From positions 68,961 through 132,960 of the forward strand of contig CASGEC010000002.1 of the NCBI GenBank assembly GCA_949300365.1: a stretch of 64,000 nt of DNA, written 5' to 3'. Position numbers and translations under genes: made by a program. Source of the DNA: an uncultured Bacillota bacterium (GTDB taxonomy: Bacteria; Bacillota_I; Bacilli_A; RFN20; CAG-288). Positions 14,594 to 22,129 of this stretch are shown piece by piece. The notes under the pieces were generated by a model, which did no database searches, was not told the DNA's origin, and saw nothing but the letters and a program-made list of their open reading frames with translations. Within the stretch, counting starts at the first letter, position 1; each line of letters opens with the position of its first letter.

Positions 14594-14931
14594 GACTATA
14601 CGCATTCAGCCGGGAGGAGCACGCCTCCGAGTTCGACAGGGTCGATGTGACGGAAAGGAACCCGCTCGGCCTCGTCCCCAACGCGAAGGCCACGCCGGAG
14701 AGCATACGGGACTATTTCAACTACACCGTCATCGTCAACAACCACAGGCCGATGTCCCTCGACGAGATCGACGAGGGGCTGAGCGCGGACCGCGTCCGCC
14801 TTGCCAAGGCCATGGTCGAGGCGTTCAAGGCCTCGGAGTGCTACAAGGTGAAGACGGAGAAGGAACGGGAGGAGATCATCGCCTTCATCGAGGCGGACCC
14901 GATGGAGGAGACGCCCGGCGTCATGATCTAG
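14590..14931 (+). CDS. Hypothetical protein, 113 aa, coupled to the metallopeptidase
   Basis: Starts MRLYAFSREEHASEFDRVDV at the ATG at 14,590, overlapping the metallopeptidase stop. It is acidic and probably alpha-helical in its C-terminal half, with no membrane segment. Coupled translation suggests a partner or inhibitor of the peptidase, but no family is recognised. Confidence 0.5.
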   Translation: MRLYAFSREEHASEFDRVDVTERNPLGLVPNAKATPESIRDYFNYTVIVNNHRPMSLDEIDEGLSADRVRLAKAMVEAFKASECYKVKTEKEREEIIAFIEADPMEETPGVMI

Positions 14932-14943
14932 CCGAGCCATATG

Positions 14944-14975
14944 AAAAAGGCATGTCCGTCGGGGCATGCCTTTTT
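14944..14975. terminator. Rho-independent terminator, bidirectional
   Basis: AAAAAGGCATG and CATGCCTTTTT form an 11-bp stem with a 10-base loop, 12 bases after the last gene of the rightward block. It ends the operon running from the 81-aa gene to the 113-aa gene. Confidence 0.85.
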
Positions 14976-14987
14976 GTGTGAAGACTG

Positions 14988-15021
14988 TTGCACTAGTTAT
15001 GCAACTATGATACGATATAAT
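14988..15021 (+). promoter_or_regulatory. Promoter with candidate element operator
   Basis: TTGCAC (14,988) and TACGAT (15,011) are 17 bases apart; TATAAT (15,016) is an alternative -10. The spacer holds ACTATGATAC (15,004-15,013), identical to a 10-mer in the repressor switch region at 3437, so the element repressor may control it. A CGTCCC-GAAA-GGGACG hairpin (15,022-15,037) begins the transcript. Confidence 0.5.
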
Positions 15022-15129
15022 CGTCCCGAAAGGGACGAGGAATCCCAGACGGTTCTGCCTCCGGCTCTTCCCACCATCCCATCTTCGTTCGACGCCTGGC
15101 CAGCCAAGGCCGGAAGGGAGGAAGGCAAA

Positions 15130-15225
15130 ATGGAAATTCTCGACTTCCTGTCGCTCGTCGTCGTTCTCCTCATCGTTCGGGAAATTAAGGACAAACAAAA
15201 AAAGAACCGCCATCACCGAGATTAG
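15130..15225 (+). CDS. 31-aa membrane peptide (coat-like or type I toxin-like)
   Basis: An ATG at 15,130 with GGGAGGAAGG upstream encodes a peptide with an acidic start (MEILDF), one hydrophobic helix (LSLVVVLLIV) and a basic tail (KDKQKKNRHHRD). It sits behind its own promoter and a leader of about 100 bases that begins with a strong hairpin. This charge pattern fits both the mature coat protein of filamentous phages and short hydrophobic type I toxins. Missing: a signal peptide and a visible antisense RNA. The call is by composition only. Confidence 0.45.
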   Translation: MEILDFLSLVVVLLIVREIKDKQKKNRHHRD

Positions 15226-15301
15226 CCAGGTCCAGTGATCGAGGCAGGGCCTCATGGGGTTCCTTCTGGCTTGATTCTATCACAAACGGAGGGAAAGTCA
15301 A

Positions 15302-15544
15302 ATGGGGAAGAGGGCGACGGAGAACAAGAACCGGTGGAACGCGAAGACCTACGCGAGGGTCCTGTTCTGCTGGAGGAGGGACGACACCGACGTGTGCCGG
15401 ATGATGGAGTCCGTGCCGTCCAGGAACGGCTACCTCATGTCGTTGGTGAAAAGGGACATCGAGGAGAGAAAGAAAGACGGACGATGGGCGTCCATGGACG
15501 GATCCAAGGACGGGTCAGACGGCGACTCAGACAAAAATATCTAG
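15302..15544 (+). CDS. Small ribbon-helix-helix-like protein, 80 aa
   Basis: Starts MGKRATENKNRWNAKTYARV with CGGAGGG upstream. The segment SRNGYLMSLVKRDIEER resembles the end of Arc/MetJ-type ribbon-helix-helix proteins common on plasmids and phages; the N-terminal basic strand fits as well. The C-terminus is polar and Asp/Ser-rich. It may be a copy-control or transcription regulator. It is the last gene with element-type codon use. Confidence 0.45.
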   Translation: MGKRATENKNRWNAKTYARVLFCWRRDDTDVCRMMESVPSRNGYLMSLVKRDIEERKKDGRWASMDGSKDGSDGDSDKNI

Positions 15545-15907
15545 TGGACACACAAAATGAGCTTTAATACAAAATGTTTTGCCGTATACTATAAGTTGCA
15601 ATCATTGAAAATCGGCTCATTTTTCCGACCATTTAGCCAAAAAAAGCCCTAAATCAAGGGCTTTTTTTCTTGCTTCGGGCTAATTCTTTAGAAAATCTAC
15701 CCGGACAGAGGCGATTTTATTATTCGCTTCGAAAAATAATTCGGCACTTCTGAAACCATGACCAAGTACGGAAGAGCTTCCGATCCATGCTTTTCTCCAA
15801 GAGTCTTTCGCCTTGGCTAATGCTCGGAAGAGGTCATCCAAAAGAGGGGTGTCCAGGAACGTTTCCTTACCAGATTGTCGTCTTCCTTGGGCTTACAATG
15901 GCGAGGT
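15545..15907. other. Gap at the element/host border
   Basis: No intact gene. It holds the bidirectional terminator at 15,639-15,668 and, on the minus strand, the remains of the RelB partner gene. Composition changes from GC-rich to AT-rich here, so the element's right end is likely within or close to it; no tRNA or obvious attachment repeat was seen. Confidence 0.5.
15639..15668. terminator. Bidirectional terminator
   Basis: AAAAAAAGCCCT and AGGGCTTTTTTT form a 12-bp stem with an AAATCA loop, with T runs on both strands. It can end the element's last gene on the plus strand and the RelB operon on the minus strand. Confidence 0.85.
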
Positions 15908-15911
15908 TCAT
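15680..15911 (-). pseudogene. Broken partner gene of RelB antitoxin
   Basis: An ATG at 15,909-15,911 overlaps the RelB stop as ATGA, exactly as a coupled toxin gene would, but its frame ends after 14 codons (MNLAIVSPRKTTIW). The next frame is open for about 70 codons to the TAG at 15,680 (... LDDLFRALAKAKDSWRKAW ... VRVDFLKN) and has no ATG start. A single frameshift near 15,870 would join them into about 73 residues. The sequence is not clearly RelE-, YafQ- or MazF-like, so the toxin identity is by position only. Confidence 0.35.
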
Positions 15912-16183
15912 TTCCTCAATTCCTGGCGTCCTTCCGCAATGTCGAAGTAGTGCCTCGCTTCGGGATTGTGTGCAATTCTCTCTGCCTCGGACATGGCAGA
16001 AAGGGTTTCCTTGCTGGGGTGCTCCAATCGGATTTCAAAGGGAAAGCCTCCAACGCGGAGTGGATGGCGCAGGAAGACATTGATTGCCGTCGTGAGGTTC
16101 ATTCCCAATTCGTTGAAAAGCGCCTCGCATTGTTTCTTTATGTTGTTTTCCATACGGACGCTGAAGTTTACGGTTTTGCCCAT
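15908..16183 (-). CDS. RelB/DinJ family antitoxin
   Basis: 91 residues starting MGKTVNFSVRMENNIKKQCE at the ATG at 16,181-16,183. The N-terminal ribbon-helix-helix (VNFSVRMENNIKKQCEALFN, then NLTTAINVFLRH) and the PFEIRLEHPS segment that contacts the toxin are typical of RelB/DinJ. It should bind and neutralise a ribonuclease toxin and repress its own operon; ACAT-N7-ATGT at 16,212-16,226 is a possible operator. The downstream toxin position is occupied by a frameshifted remnant, so the antitoxin may be an orphan. Confidence 0.8.
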   Translation of the reverse strand: MGKTVNFSVRMENNIKKQCEALFNELGMNLTTAINVFLRHPLRVGGFPFEIRLEHPSKETLSAMSEAERIAHNPEARHYFDIAEGRQELRK

Positions 16184-16226
16184 ATTCTCTTCTCTTTTCT
16201 AATTCTTCCTCACATAGAGAACATGT

Positions 16227-16716
16227 AAAATGCATTGCAAAGTATACTCATTAGTCATTTGGTAGCTCATTTTTCCATGGCTGTGCCTGTGAATCAGTTC
16301 CTCGCTAAGGTCTCCAGTTTACAGTGAACCCTGCTTCTTGGACAAAGGCGAGAGGGTAGGTTGCAGGAGAAGTCATCTTTGATTTCCGCTATCCTTGACC
16401 ATAGCTCTTATCCTGGACAAGAGAGAAGAGCTGTTTTCAATAGATGATATGTTCTTGAGCAAGTAAATCAGTTTAATAATTCGTACAAAATAAAGTGAAG
16501 CAACCTGGATGTAAATAAATAGGTAGTATTTTTATTGAATAGTTCGATACCGGTATTTTTGATTCTAAAAGACGAAGGTGGATTCCTCTTGTCTTTGGTG
16601 GCGAAAGGGATTCTGGTTGGGGACTGGTCTTGGGCTGTAAGCGCTTCGTGTCTCAATTCTCTTCTTATTTATTATTCTTTTTTATAAAATTGACGGGAAA
16701 GTAGAGAAACGAGAAT
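16227..16716. other. Intergenic stretch, no gene seen
   Basis: About 490 AT-rich bases between the RelB control region and the ABC-F gene. Short frames here lack ribosome sites and known motifs. The last part (about 16,670-16,716) should carry the ABC-F promoter and an unusually weak ribosome site. Confidence 0.5.
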
Positions 16717-18309
16717 ATGCTTAAGATCACTGACCTATCGATGCAGTTCGGAGGAAGGGTCCTCTTCAAGGATGTCAACGTCAGCTTCACGCCAGGGCAA
16801 TGCTATGGCATCATCGGTGCCAACGGGGCTGGCAAGTCCACCCTTCTTCGCATCATTTCCGGAGAACTGGAACCGACAAGCGGTACCGTCACCAAGGATC
16901 CCAAGGAAAGAATGTCCATCCTGAAGCAGGACCATGATGCCTACAATGACGTCGAGGTCATGCGGACGGTTCTTCTTGGCTATCCGCGTCTTGTCCAGGT
17001 GATGGACGAAAAGGATGCCCTCTATGCCAAGGAGGATTTCTCCGAGGAAGATGGCGTGAAGGCTGGTGAGCTTGAGAACGAATTTGCCGAGATGAACGGC
17101 TGGAATGCGGAGACGGATGCCTCCACGCTTCTGATTTCCCTTGGCATTCCCGAGGAATACCACCATCGCCTCATGAAGGAACTCGATCATAGGATGAAGG
17201 TCAAGGTCCTTCTGGCACAGGCGCTTTTCGGGAATCCCGATATTCTCGTCTTGGATGAACCGACGAACAATCTCGATGCCATTGCTTGCTCCTGGCTTGA
17301 GGATTATCTCATCGATTTCGAGAACACTATTCTCATTGTTTCCCATGACCGTTACTTCCTCAACAGGGTCTGCACGAGGATCCTGGACGTTGATTACAAG
17401 AGCATCAACCTCTTCGCCGGCAATTATGACTTCTGGTACGAATCCAGCCAGCTCATCCAGGCCCAGATGCGCGACCAGAACAAGAAGAAGGAAGAAAGGA
17501 TCAAGGAGCTGAAGGACTTCATCGCCCGCTTCTCCGCCAATGCCTCCAAGTCCCGTCAGGCGACATCCAGGAAGAAGGCGCTTGAGAAGATCCAGCTTGA
17601 CGAGATCAAGCCTTCCTCCAGAAAGTATCCCTTCATCTCCCTGCGCTCCCAGTACGCCTTGGGAAACGATGTCCTTGAGGTCCATGGCTTGGGAAAGAAA
17701 GGTTTCTTCGAGAATCTGAACTTCACCCTCCGCAATACGGACAAGGTCGCCTTTTTGGCCGACAATTCCCTTGCCCTTACCAAGCTCTTTGACATCCTTG
17801 GTGGGAAGGACGAAGACTATCAGGGAAGCTTCAAGTATGGCATCACCATCCACATGCAATACATTCCCTCCTCGCTCTCTGAGATGGACGGCATCAAGGA
17901 AAGCCTTGTCAATTACCTCCGCCCATTCAGCAAGGACGATTCCGATACCTATCTGCGCGGATTCCTCGGCAGGATGCTCTTCTCCGGGGAAGAGGCGCTC
18001 AAGCCCGTCGAGGTCCTTTCCGGTGGCGAGAAGGTCCGCCTGCGCTTTTCCAAGGCCATGCTCGATCCGGGAAACCTCATCATCCTCGACGATCCAACAA
18101 ACCACTTGGATCTTGAAAGCATCGAATCCCTCAACAGGGCTATGATGGATACCAAGTCCGTCCTTCTCTTTTCCTCACACGACCGTCAATTGCTCAATTC
18201 GATTGCCAACAGGGTCATCTATATCCGCAACGATGGAACGGCTGTCGACCGTTACCTGACCTACGATGAATTCGAGGAATACCTGAAGAACACGGAGGGC
18301 AAAAGATGA
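16717..18309 (+). CDS. ABC-F family ATPase (YkpA/YbiT type)
   Basis: 530 residues with two ABC domains and no membrane part; ABC-F proteins bind the ribosome E site and adjust stalled translation. Domain one has an intact Walker A (GANGAGKST, 34-42) and Walker B with catalytic Glu (D180, E181), but its signature LSGG is replaced by KELDHRM (about 154-160). Domain two has lost its Walker A and has Asp459 in place of the catalytic Glu, but keeps LSGGE (434-438). So one composite ATP site is whole and the other is dead on both faces. The linker motif ASKSRQATSRKKALEK is typical. It overlaps the next gene by four bases. Confidence 0.9.
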   Translation: MLKITDLSMQFGGRVLFKDVNVSFTPGQCYGIIGANGAGKSTLLRIISGELEPTSGTVTKDPKERMSILKQDHDAYNDVEVMRTVLLGYPRLVQVMDEKDALYAKEDFSEEDGVKAGELENEFAEMNGWNAETDASTLLISLGIPEEYHHRLMKELDHRMKVKVLLAQALFGNPDILVLDEPTNNLDAIACSWLEDYLIDFENTILIVSHDRYFLNRVCTRILDVDYKSINLFAGNYDFWYESSQLIQAQMRDQNKKKEERIKELKDFIARFSANASKSRQATSRKKALEKIQLDEIKPSSRKYPFISLRSQYALGNDVLEVHGLGKKGFFENLNFTLRNTDKVAFLADNSLALTKLFDILGGKDEDYQGSFKYGITIHMQYIPSSLSEMDGIKESLVNYLRPFSKDDSDTYLRGFLGRMLFSGEEALKPVEVLSGGEKVRLRFSKAMLDPGNLIILDDPTNHLDLESIESLNRAMMDTKSVLLFSSHDRQLLNSIANRVIYIRNDGTAVDRYLTYDEFEEYLKNTEGKR

Positions 18310-18923
18310 AGGCTCTGTTCCTCAACGGCTCTCCCCATAAGGATGGCGTCATCGCCCTGGCCTTTGACGAAATGACGGGGATCCTTGAAAAGGAAGGCTT
18401 TTCCTGCACCAGGATCGAAGTGGGTTCCACACCTGTCCCCGGCTGTCTTGCTTGCGGCTATTGTCATAGGGAAAAGGGTTGCTTCCGGCATGACCTTGTC
18501 GATGAGGTCAACGCCCTCTTTGAACAATCCGATTGCCTTATCGTGGGCTCGCCGGTCTACTATGCCAGTCCCAATGGGACCCTTCTTTCCTTCCTCGACC
18601 GCCTGTTCTATTCTGGTCGTTTCGACAAAAGGATGAAGGTCGGCGCCAGTGTCGTCTCCTGCCGCAGGGGTGGGGCCGGGACAAGCTTTGATGTCCTCAA
18701 CAAGTACTTCGCGATTTCCCAAATGCCCATCGCCACAAGCCAGTACTGGAATTCCATCCATGGAAACAGTGCCCAGGAAGCCAGGAAGGATCTTGAAGGC
18801 CTTCAGACCATGCGCGTCTTGGCTAGGAACATCGCCTTTCTCGTCAAGGCCATCAAGTTAGAGAAGGAGAGGGAAGGGCTACCGGAAAGGGAAGAAGGGA
18901 TCGCCACCAATTTCATACGATGA
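18306..18923 (+). CDS. NADPH-dependent FMN reductase / iron-sulfur flavoprotein-like
   Basis: 205 residues with a flavodoxin-like fold: FLNGSPHKDG at the N-terminus binds the FMN phosphate, and SDCLIVGSPVYYASPNG is the second loop. A cysteine cluster, GCLACGYCHREKGC, resembles that of iron-sulfur flavoproteins and their relatives. It probably reduces quinones, metals or disulfides with NAD(P)H. Coupled to the ABC-F gene (ATGA) and to the following ABC ATPase gene (ATGA), so the four genes up to 22,062 may form one operon. Confidence 0.8.
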   Translation: MKALFLNGSPHKDGVIALAFDEMTGILEKEGFSCTRIEVGSTPVPGCLACGYCHREKGCFRHDLVDEVNALFEQSDCLIVGSPVYYASPNGTLLSFLDRLFYSGRFDKRMKVGASVVSCRRGGAGTSFDVLNKYFAISQMPIATSQYWNSIHGNSAQEARKDLEGLQTMRVLARNIAFLVKAIKLEKEREGLPEREEGIATNFIR

Positions 18924-19648
18924 ACAACGAGGAAACGAAGAACGACAAGGCTTTCATCAAGGTCGAGAAGCTCGGAAAGGACTATGGTCAGGGAGAGACC
19001 CTCGTCCATGCCCTGAAGGACGTCTCCTTCCAACTGGAGAAGGGATCCTTTGTCGTGATCCTCGGGGCGTCCGGTGCCGGAAAGACGACCCTTCTCAATC
19101 TTCTCGGTGGCATGGACAAGGCCACAAGCGGATCCTATCTCTTCGATGGACAGGATGTCTGCCGCTTCAAGGATAGGGAACTCGAGCTTTTCCGGAGGAA
19201 GGACATCGGATTCGTCTTCCAGTTCTACAACCTCATGGAGAACCTGACGGCCTATGAAAACGTCGCCCTTGCCGCCAGCATCGTCGATAAGCCGCTCGAT
19301 CCCAAGGAAGTCCTGAAGGAAGTCGGCCTGGAGAAGAGGATGAAGAACTTCCCCAGCCAGCTATCGGGAGGCGAGCAGCAGCGCGTCTCGATCGCCCGGG
19401 CCATCGTCAAGAACCCGAAGCTTCTTCTCTGCGACGAGCCGACCGGTGCTTTGGATTCCAAGACCGGCCTTTCGATCCTCCGCCTTCTTTATGACCTCTC
19501 CTCCAAGATGGGGACGACCGTCATCATCGTCACGCACAACCAGGCCCTTTCCAAGGCGGCGACAAGGCTTATCCGGATCGGAGACGGGACGCTTCTTGAG
19601 GATTCCTCCTTCCCGAGGAAAGAAAGCCTGGACGATATCGAATGGTAA
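18920..19648 (+). CDS. ABC transporter ATP-binding protein (MacB/LolD type)
   Basis: 242 residues with [10 protein letters not shown] (Walker A), [15 protein letters not shown] (signature plus helix), [12 protein letters not shown] (Walker B) and THN (switch region). The EPTGALD form and the Q-loop FQFYNLM belong to the MacB/LolD/FtsE group that works with FtsX-type permeases and drives mechanotransmission rather than classic substrate transport. The permease gene follows and overlaps it by seven bases. Confidence 0.92.
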   Translation: MNNEETKNDKAFIKVEKLGKDYGQGETLVHALKDVSFQLEKGSFVVILGASGAGKTTLLNLLGGMDKATSGSYLFDGQDVCRFKDRELELFRRKDIGFVFQFYNLMENLTAYENVALAASIVDKPLDPKEVLKEVGLEKRMKNFPSQLSGGEQQRVSIARAIVKNPKLLLCDEPTGALDSKTGLSILRLLYDLSSKMGTTVIIVTHNQALSKAATRLIRIGDGTLLEDSSFPRKESLDDIEW

Positions 19649-22062
19649 AGACCGGTTCGATCCTCCTGAGGGACCTTCTACGGTCCATGGGACGGAATTT
19701 CAAGCAGCTCATTTCCGTTATCGCCATTTCCTTTCTGGCGACGTGCCTTTTTTGCGGACTGACCTCCAATGCCGAGAACATCGCCGAAAGAGGTCAGCTT
19801 CTCTATGAGCGGACAAACGTCGCCGATATCTACGTGACGGGGACAAACGATATCGATGGCATCGAAAACATCAATGGCGTTGAAGCCTGCGAGAAAAGGA
19901 TCTACATGCCGGGCTTTGTCGACCATTCCCCGGTCTACCTCGCCATTACCGATGGCATGCCTAATCTATCAAAACCCGACATCACAGAAGGGGAATACGG
20001 CTTGGCCTTGACGAATTCCTATGCCAAGAACCAAGGCGTGAAGATTGGCGATTCCTTTACGATCGCCATGAATAGCAATCTTGTCGATATCGCAGGAAGT
20101 TCTCCTGTCTTCCGCCTCCTTTCCTATTTCCGCCTTCCCCAAGGGGAGGATGTCCTCTCCCTGGATGAGATTCCCCTTACCTTTACCATCACGGGCTTGA
20201 TGTACCATGTCGAGGGCGTTGCCAATTCCACCTTCACCCCGACGACGATAAGCCTCGACCAAAAGCTCTTCCAGAAGGCCTTCATGGATCTCCTTGAGGA
20301 AAACTACGATATCGATAGGATCAACCGCATCCTCACGATCTTCAACACGGACGTGGAAAGCCTGCTTTCCAATACGCTCTCCTCTTTCTCAAACCAGGTG
20401 CTCGTCAAGGCCGATGACCCTTCTTCCGTGGCCGAACGCCTTGAGGGCTATTTTGGCGATAAGGCTACCGTCAGCCTTGTCGAGGACATGTCCTTCTATA
20501 GCGGCTTTGCCCAGGAAGTGAATCAGGCCATGCAGTTGACTTTCGTCTTCCCGATCATCTTCTTCCTGGTCTCCCTTCTTATCATCCTGACGACGCTTAG
20601 CCAGCTCATCATCCGGGAAAGGAAGGAAATCGGTTCCTTGAAGGCGATGGGCGTCTCAAGAAGGCAGATCTATCTCCACTATGTCCTCTATGGCGCCCTT
20701 CTTGTCTTCGTGGGTTCCGTCCTTGGCTTTGCCATCGGGCCTCTTTTCATTCCCAACATCCTCGGCATCAAGTACTCGATCCTCTGGGACATTCCTTCTT
20801 CCCCGGTCCACTTCTTCTATCCGCTTTCCTTGCTTCTGTGTCTGGGCCTTGTCCTTGTCTCCGGCCTTTGTTCCTTCCTAGTCTCCTTCTCCGTCATCCG
20901 CGAAAAGCCGGTCGATACGCTCCGTCCCAAGGCGGGTAAGACGATGAAGCATGTCGCCTCGCCGGAATCCTTCTATAGCCGGCACACCTCCATTCCTCTG
21001 CGCATGGCTATCCGGAACGTCTTCAAGAACAAGGGAAAGTCCCTCATGGTCGCTCTGGGAATGCTCGGCTGCACGGCCCTTCTTGTCTGCGGCTTTGGCA
21101 TCATGGATACCTTGGACTACGATATCGCCCTCGACTATGGCGGAAACATGTTCATGGACTTGACGATGATGCCTGTCGAATATGACTCGGGCCTCAAGGA
21201 AGATATCGCCAAGGACGAAAGGGTGGAACGGGTCGAGGACTATCTTTCCTATCCGGCGACCTTCGTCGGGGAGAAGACCATCAATTCCAGCCTGTGCCTT
21301 GTCGAGGAGAATCCCCTCTTCCTTCATGTCGAGGTTGGAAAGGACGATGGTTTCGCAATCGATAGCAACACCGCCGAGCAGTTGGGCGTTGGTATCGGCG
21401 ACGATCTTCTTCTTTCCGTCCAGGGCAAGGAATACGAAAAGAAAGTCACCGTCGTCTTCCAATCTTCCTTCCTCAGCGGCGTCTATGATCTCTTTTCCAA
21501 CTACCCGGAAGGCATGTTCACGCCCGATAGCCTCTATGTCACCCTCAAGGACCCCACACAAAGGAAGGCCTTTGCCGACGATTATCGGGACACGGGCCTC
21601 TTCCTTTCCGTCATGACCTACGATGACATCATGGGACAGGCCGACAACATCCTCTCCTCGATCGCGACCATGACCGATGTCGTCAAGGTCTTCGCCATCC
21701 TGCTTTCCGTAATCGTCATCTACAATCTCACCTCCCTCAACATCGCCGAAAGGCAACGCTCCATCGCCACGATGAAGGTCTTGGGATTCCGGTTTTTGGA
21801 AATCAGCAAGACATTGACCTATGAGCTTCTTTTGGATGCCCTGGTGGGATCGCTCTTCGGTCTGCTTCTTGGCTATCCCTTGATGGTCCTTGTCCTTCTT
21901 GTCAACAGGACGGACCTCCTCCACTTCATCTACCACATTTCGCCTTGGACCTATCTCATCGCCTTTGCCCTTTCTATCCTCACGACCATTCTTGTCTCCC
22001 TTCTTCTCAACCTCAAGGCGAAAAAGATCTCCATGAGCGAGTCCTTGAAATCGGTCGAATGA
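19642..22062 (+). CDS. FtsX-family ABC permease, 806 aa
   Basis: A large permease with two FtsX modules. The first membrane helix is near residues 17-37; a large extracellular domain follows, then helices near residues 295-325, 350-375 and 395-420; the second half repeats this with a second external domain (about 470-670) and three to four C-terminal helices. QLIIRERKEIGSLKAMGVSR and ERQRSIATMKVLGF are the paired cytoplasmic coupling motifs. It partners the ATPase upstream. Likely roles are lipoprotein or peptide release or antimicrobial-peptide response; the substrate cannot be told from sequence. Confidence 0.88.
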   Translation: MVKTGSILLRDLLRSMGRNFKQLISVIAISFLATCLFCGLTSNAENIAERGQLLYERTNVADIYVTGTNDIDGIENINGVEACEKRIYMPGFVDHSPVYLAITDGMPNLSKPDITEGEYGLALTNSYAKNQGVKIGDSFTIAMNSNLVDIAGSSPVFRLLSYFRLPQGEDVLSLDEIPLTFTITGLMYHVEGVANSTFTPTTISLDQKLFQKAFMDLLEENYDIDRINRILTIFNTDVESLLSNTLSSFSNQVLVKADDPSSVAERLEGYFGDKATVSLVEDMSFYSGFAQEVNQAMQLTFVFPIIFFLVSLLIILTTLSQLIIRERKEIGSLKAMGVSRRQIYLHYVLYGALLVFVGSVLGFAIGPLFIPNILGIKYSILWDIPSSPVHFFYPLSLLLCLGLVLVSGLCSFLVSFSVIREKPVDTLRPKAGKTMKHVASPESFYSRHTSIPLRMAIRNVFKNKGKSLMVALGMLGCTALLVCGFGIMDTLDYDIALDYGGNMFMDLTMMPVEYDSGLKEDIAKDERVERVEDYLSYPATFVGEKTINSSLCLVEENPLFLHVEVGKDDGFAIDSNTAEQLGVGIGDDLLLSVQGKEYEKKVTVVFQSSFLSGVYDLFSNYPEGMFTPDSLYVTLKDPTQRKAFADDYRDTGLFLSVMTYDDIMGQADNILSSIATMTDVVKVFAILLSVIVIYNLTSLNIAERQRSIATMKVLGFRFLEISKTLTYELLLDALVGSLFGLLLGYPLMVLVLLVNRTDLLHFIYHISPWTYLIAFALSILTTILVSLLLNLKAKKISMSESLKSVE

Positions 22063-22093
22063 AGCTTTTGCTATCTGTTTTCCTAGAAGAGAG

Positions 22094-22122
22094 TATAATT
22101 ATTGCGCTTATATTCCAAGGAG
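22094..22122 (+). promoter_or_regulatory. alaS promoter -10 and ribosome site
   Basis: TATAAT at 22,094-22,099 and an AAGGAG ribosome site at 22,117-22,122, eight bases before the alaS ATG. The -35 is not clear. This is an ordinary leadered arrangement. Confidence 0.6.
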
Positions 22123-22129
22123 ATTTCCC

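Larger units (their letters stand above)
1..15668. mobile_element. Right part of an integrated inovirus-like / phage-plasmid element
   Basis: All genes here share a GC-rich, C/G-ending codon use that stops sharply near 15.55 kb, before the RelB gene of the host. The layout is phage-like: divergent Cro-like and C1-like regulators at 3.4 to 3.5 kb, a tightly overlapping leftward early operon, an iteron origin and a rightward block containing a Zot/pI-like ATPase, secreted and lipidated proteins and short membrane peptides. No portal, terminase, capsid or tail gene is visible, and no integrase, so the left end lies outside the window. The right limit is placed at the bidirectional terminator at 15,639 to 15,668 by inference; no att repeat was identified. 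Confidence 0.7.

Noticed and set aside
15545..15907. tRNA attachment site at the element's right end
   Set aside because: No cloverleaf or T-loop GTTCRA segment with acceptor pairing was visible near the border.
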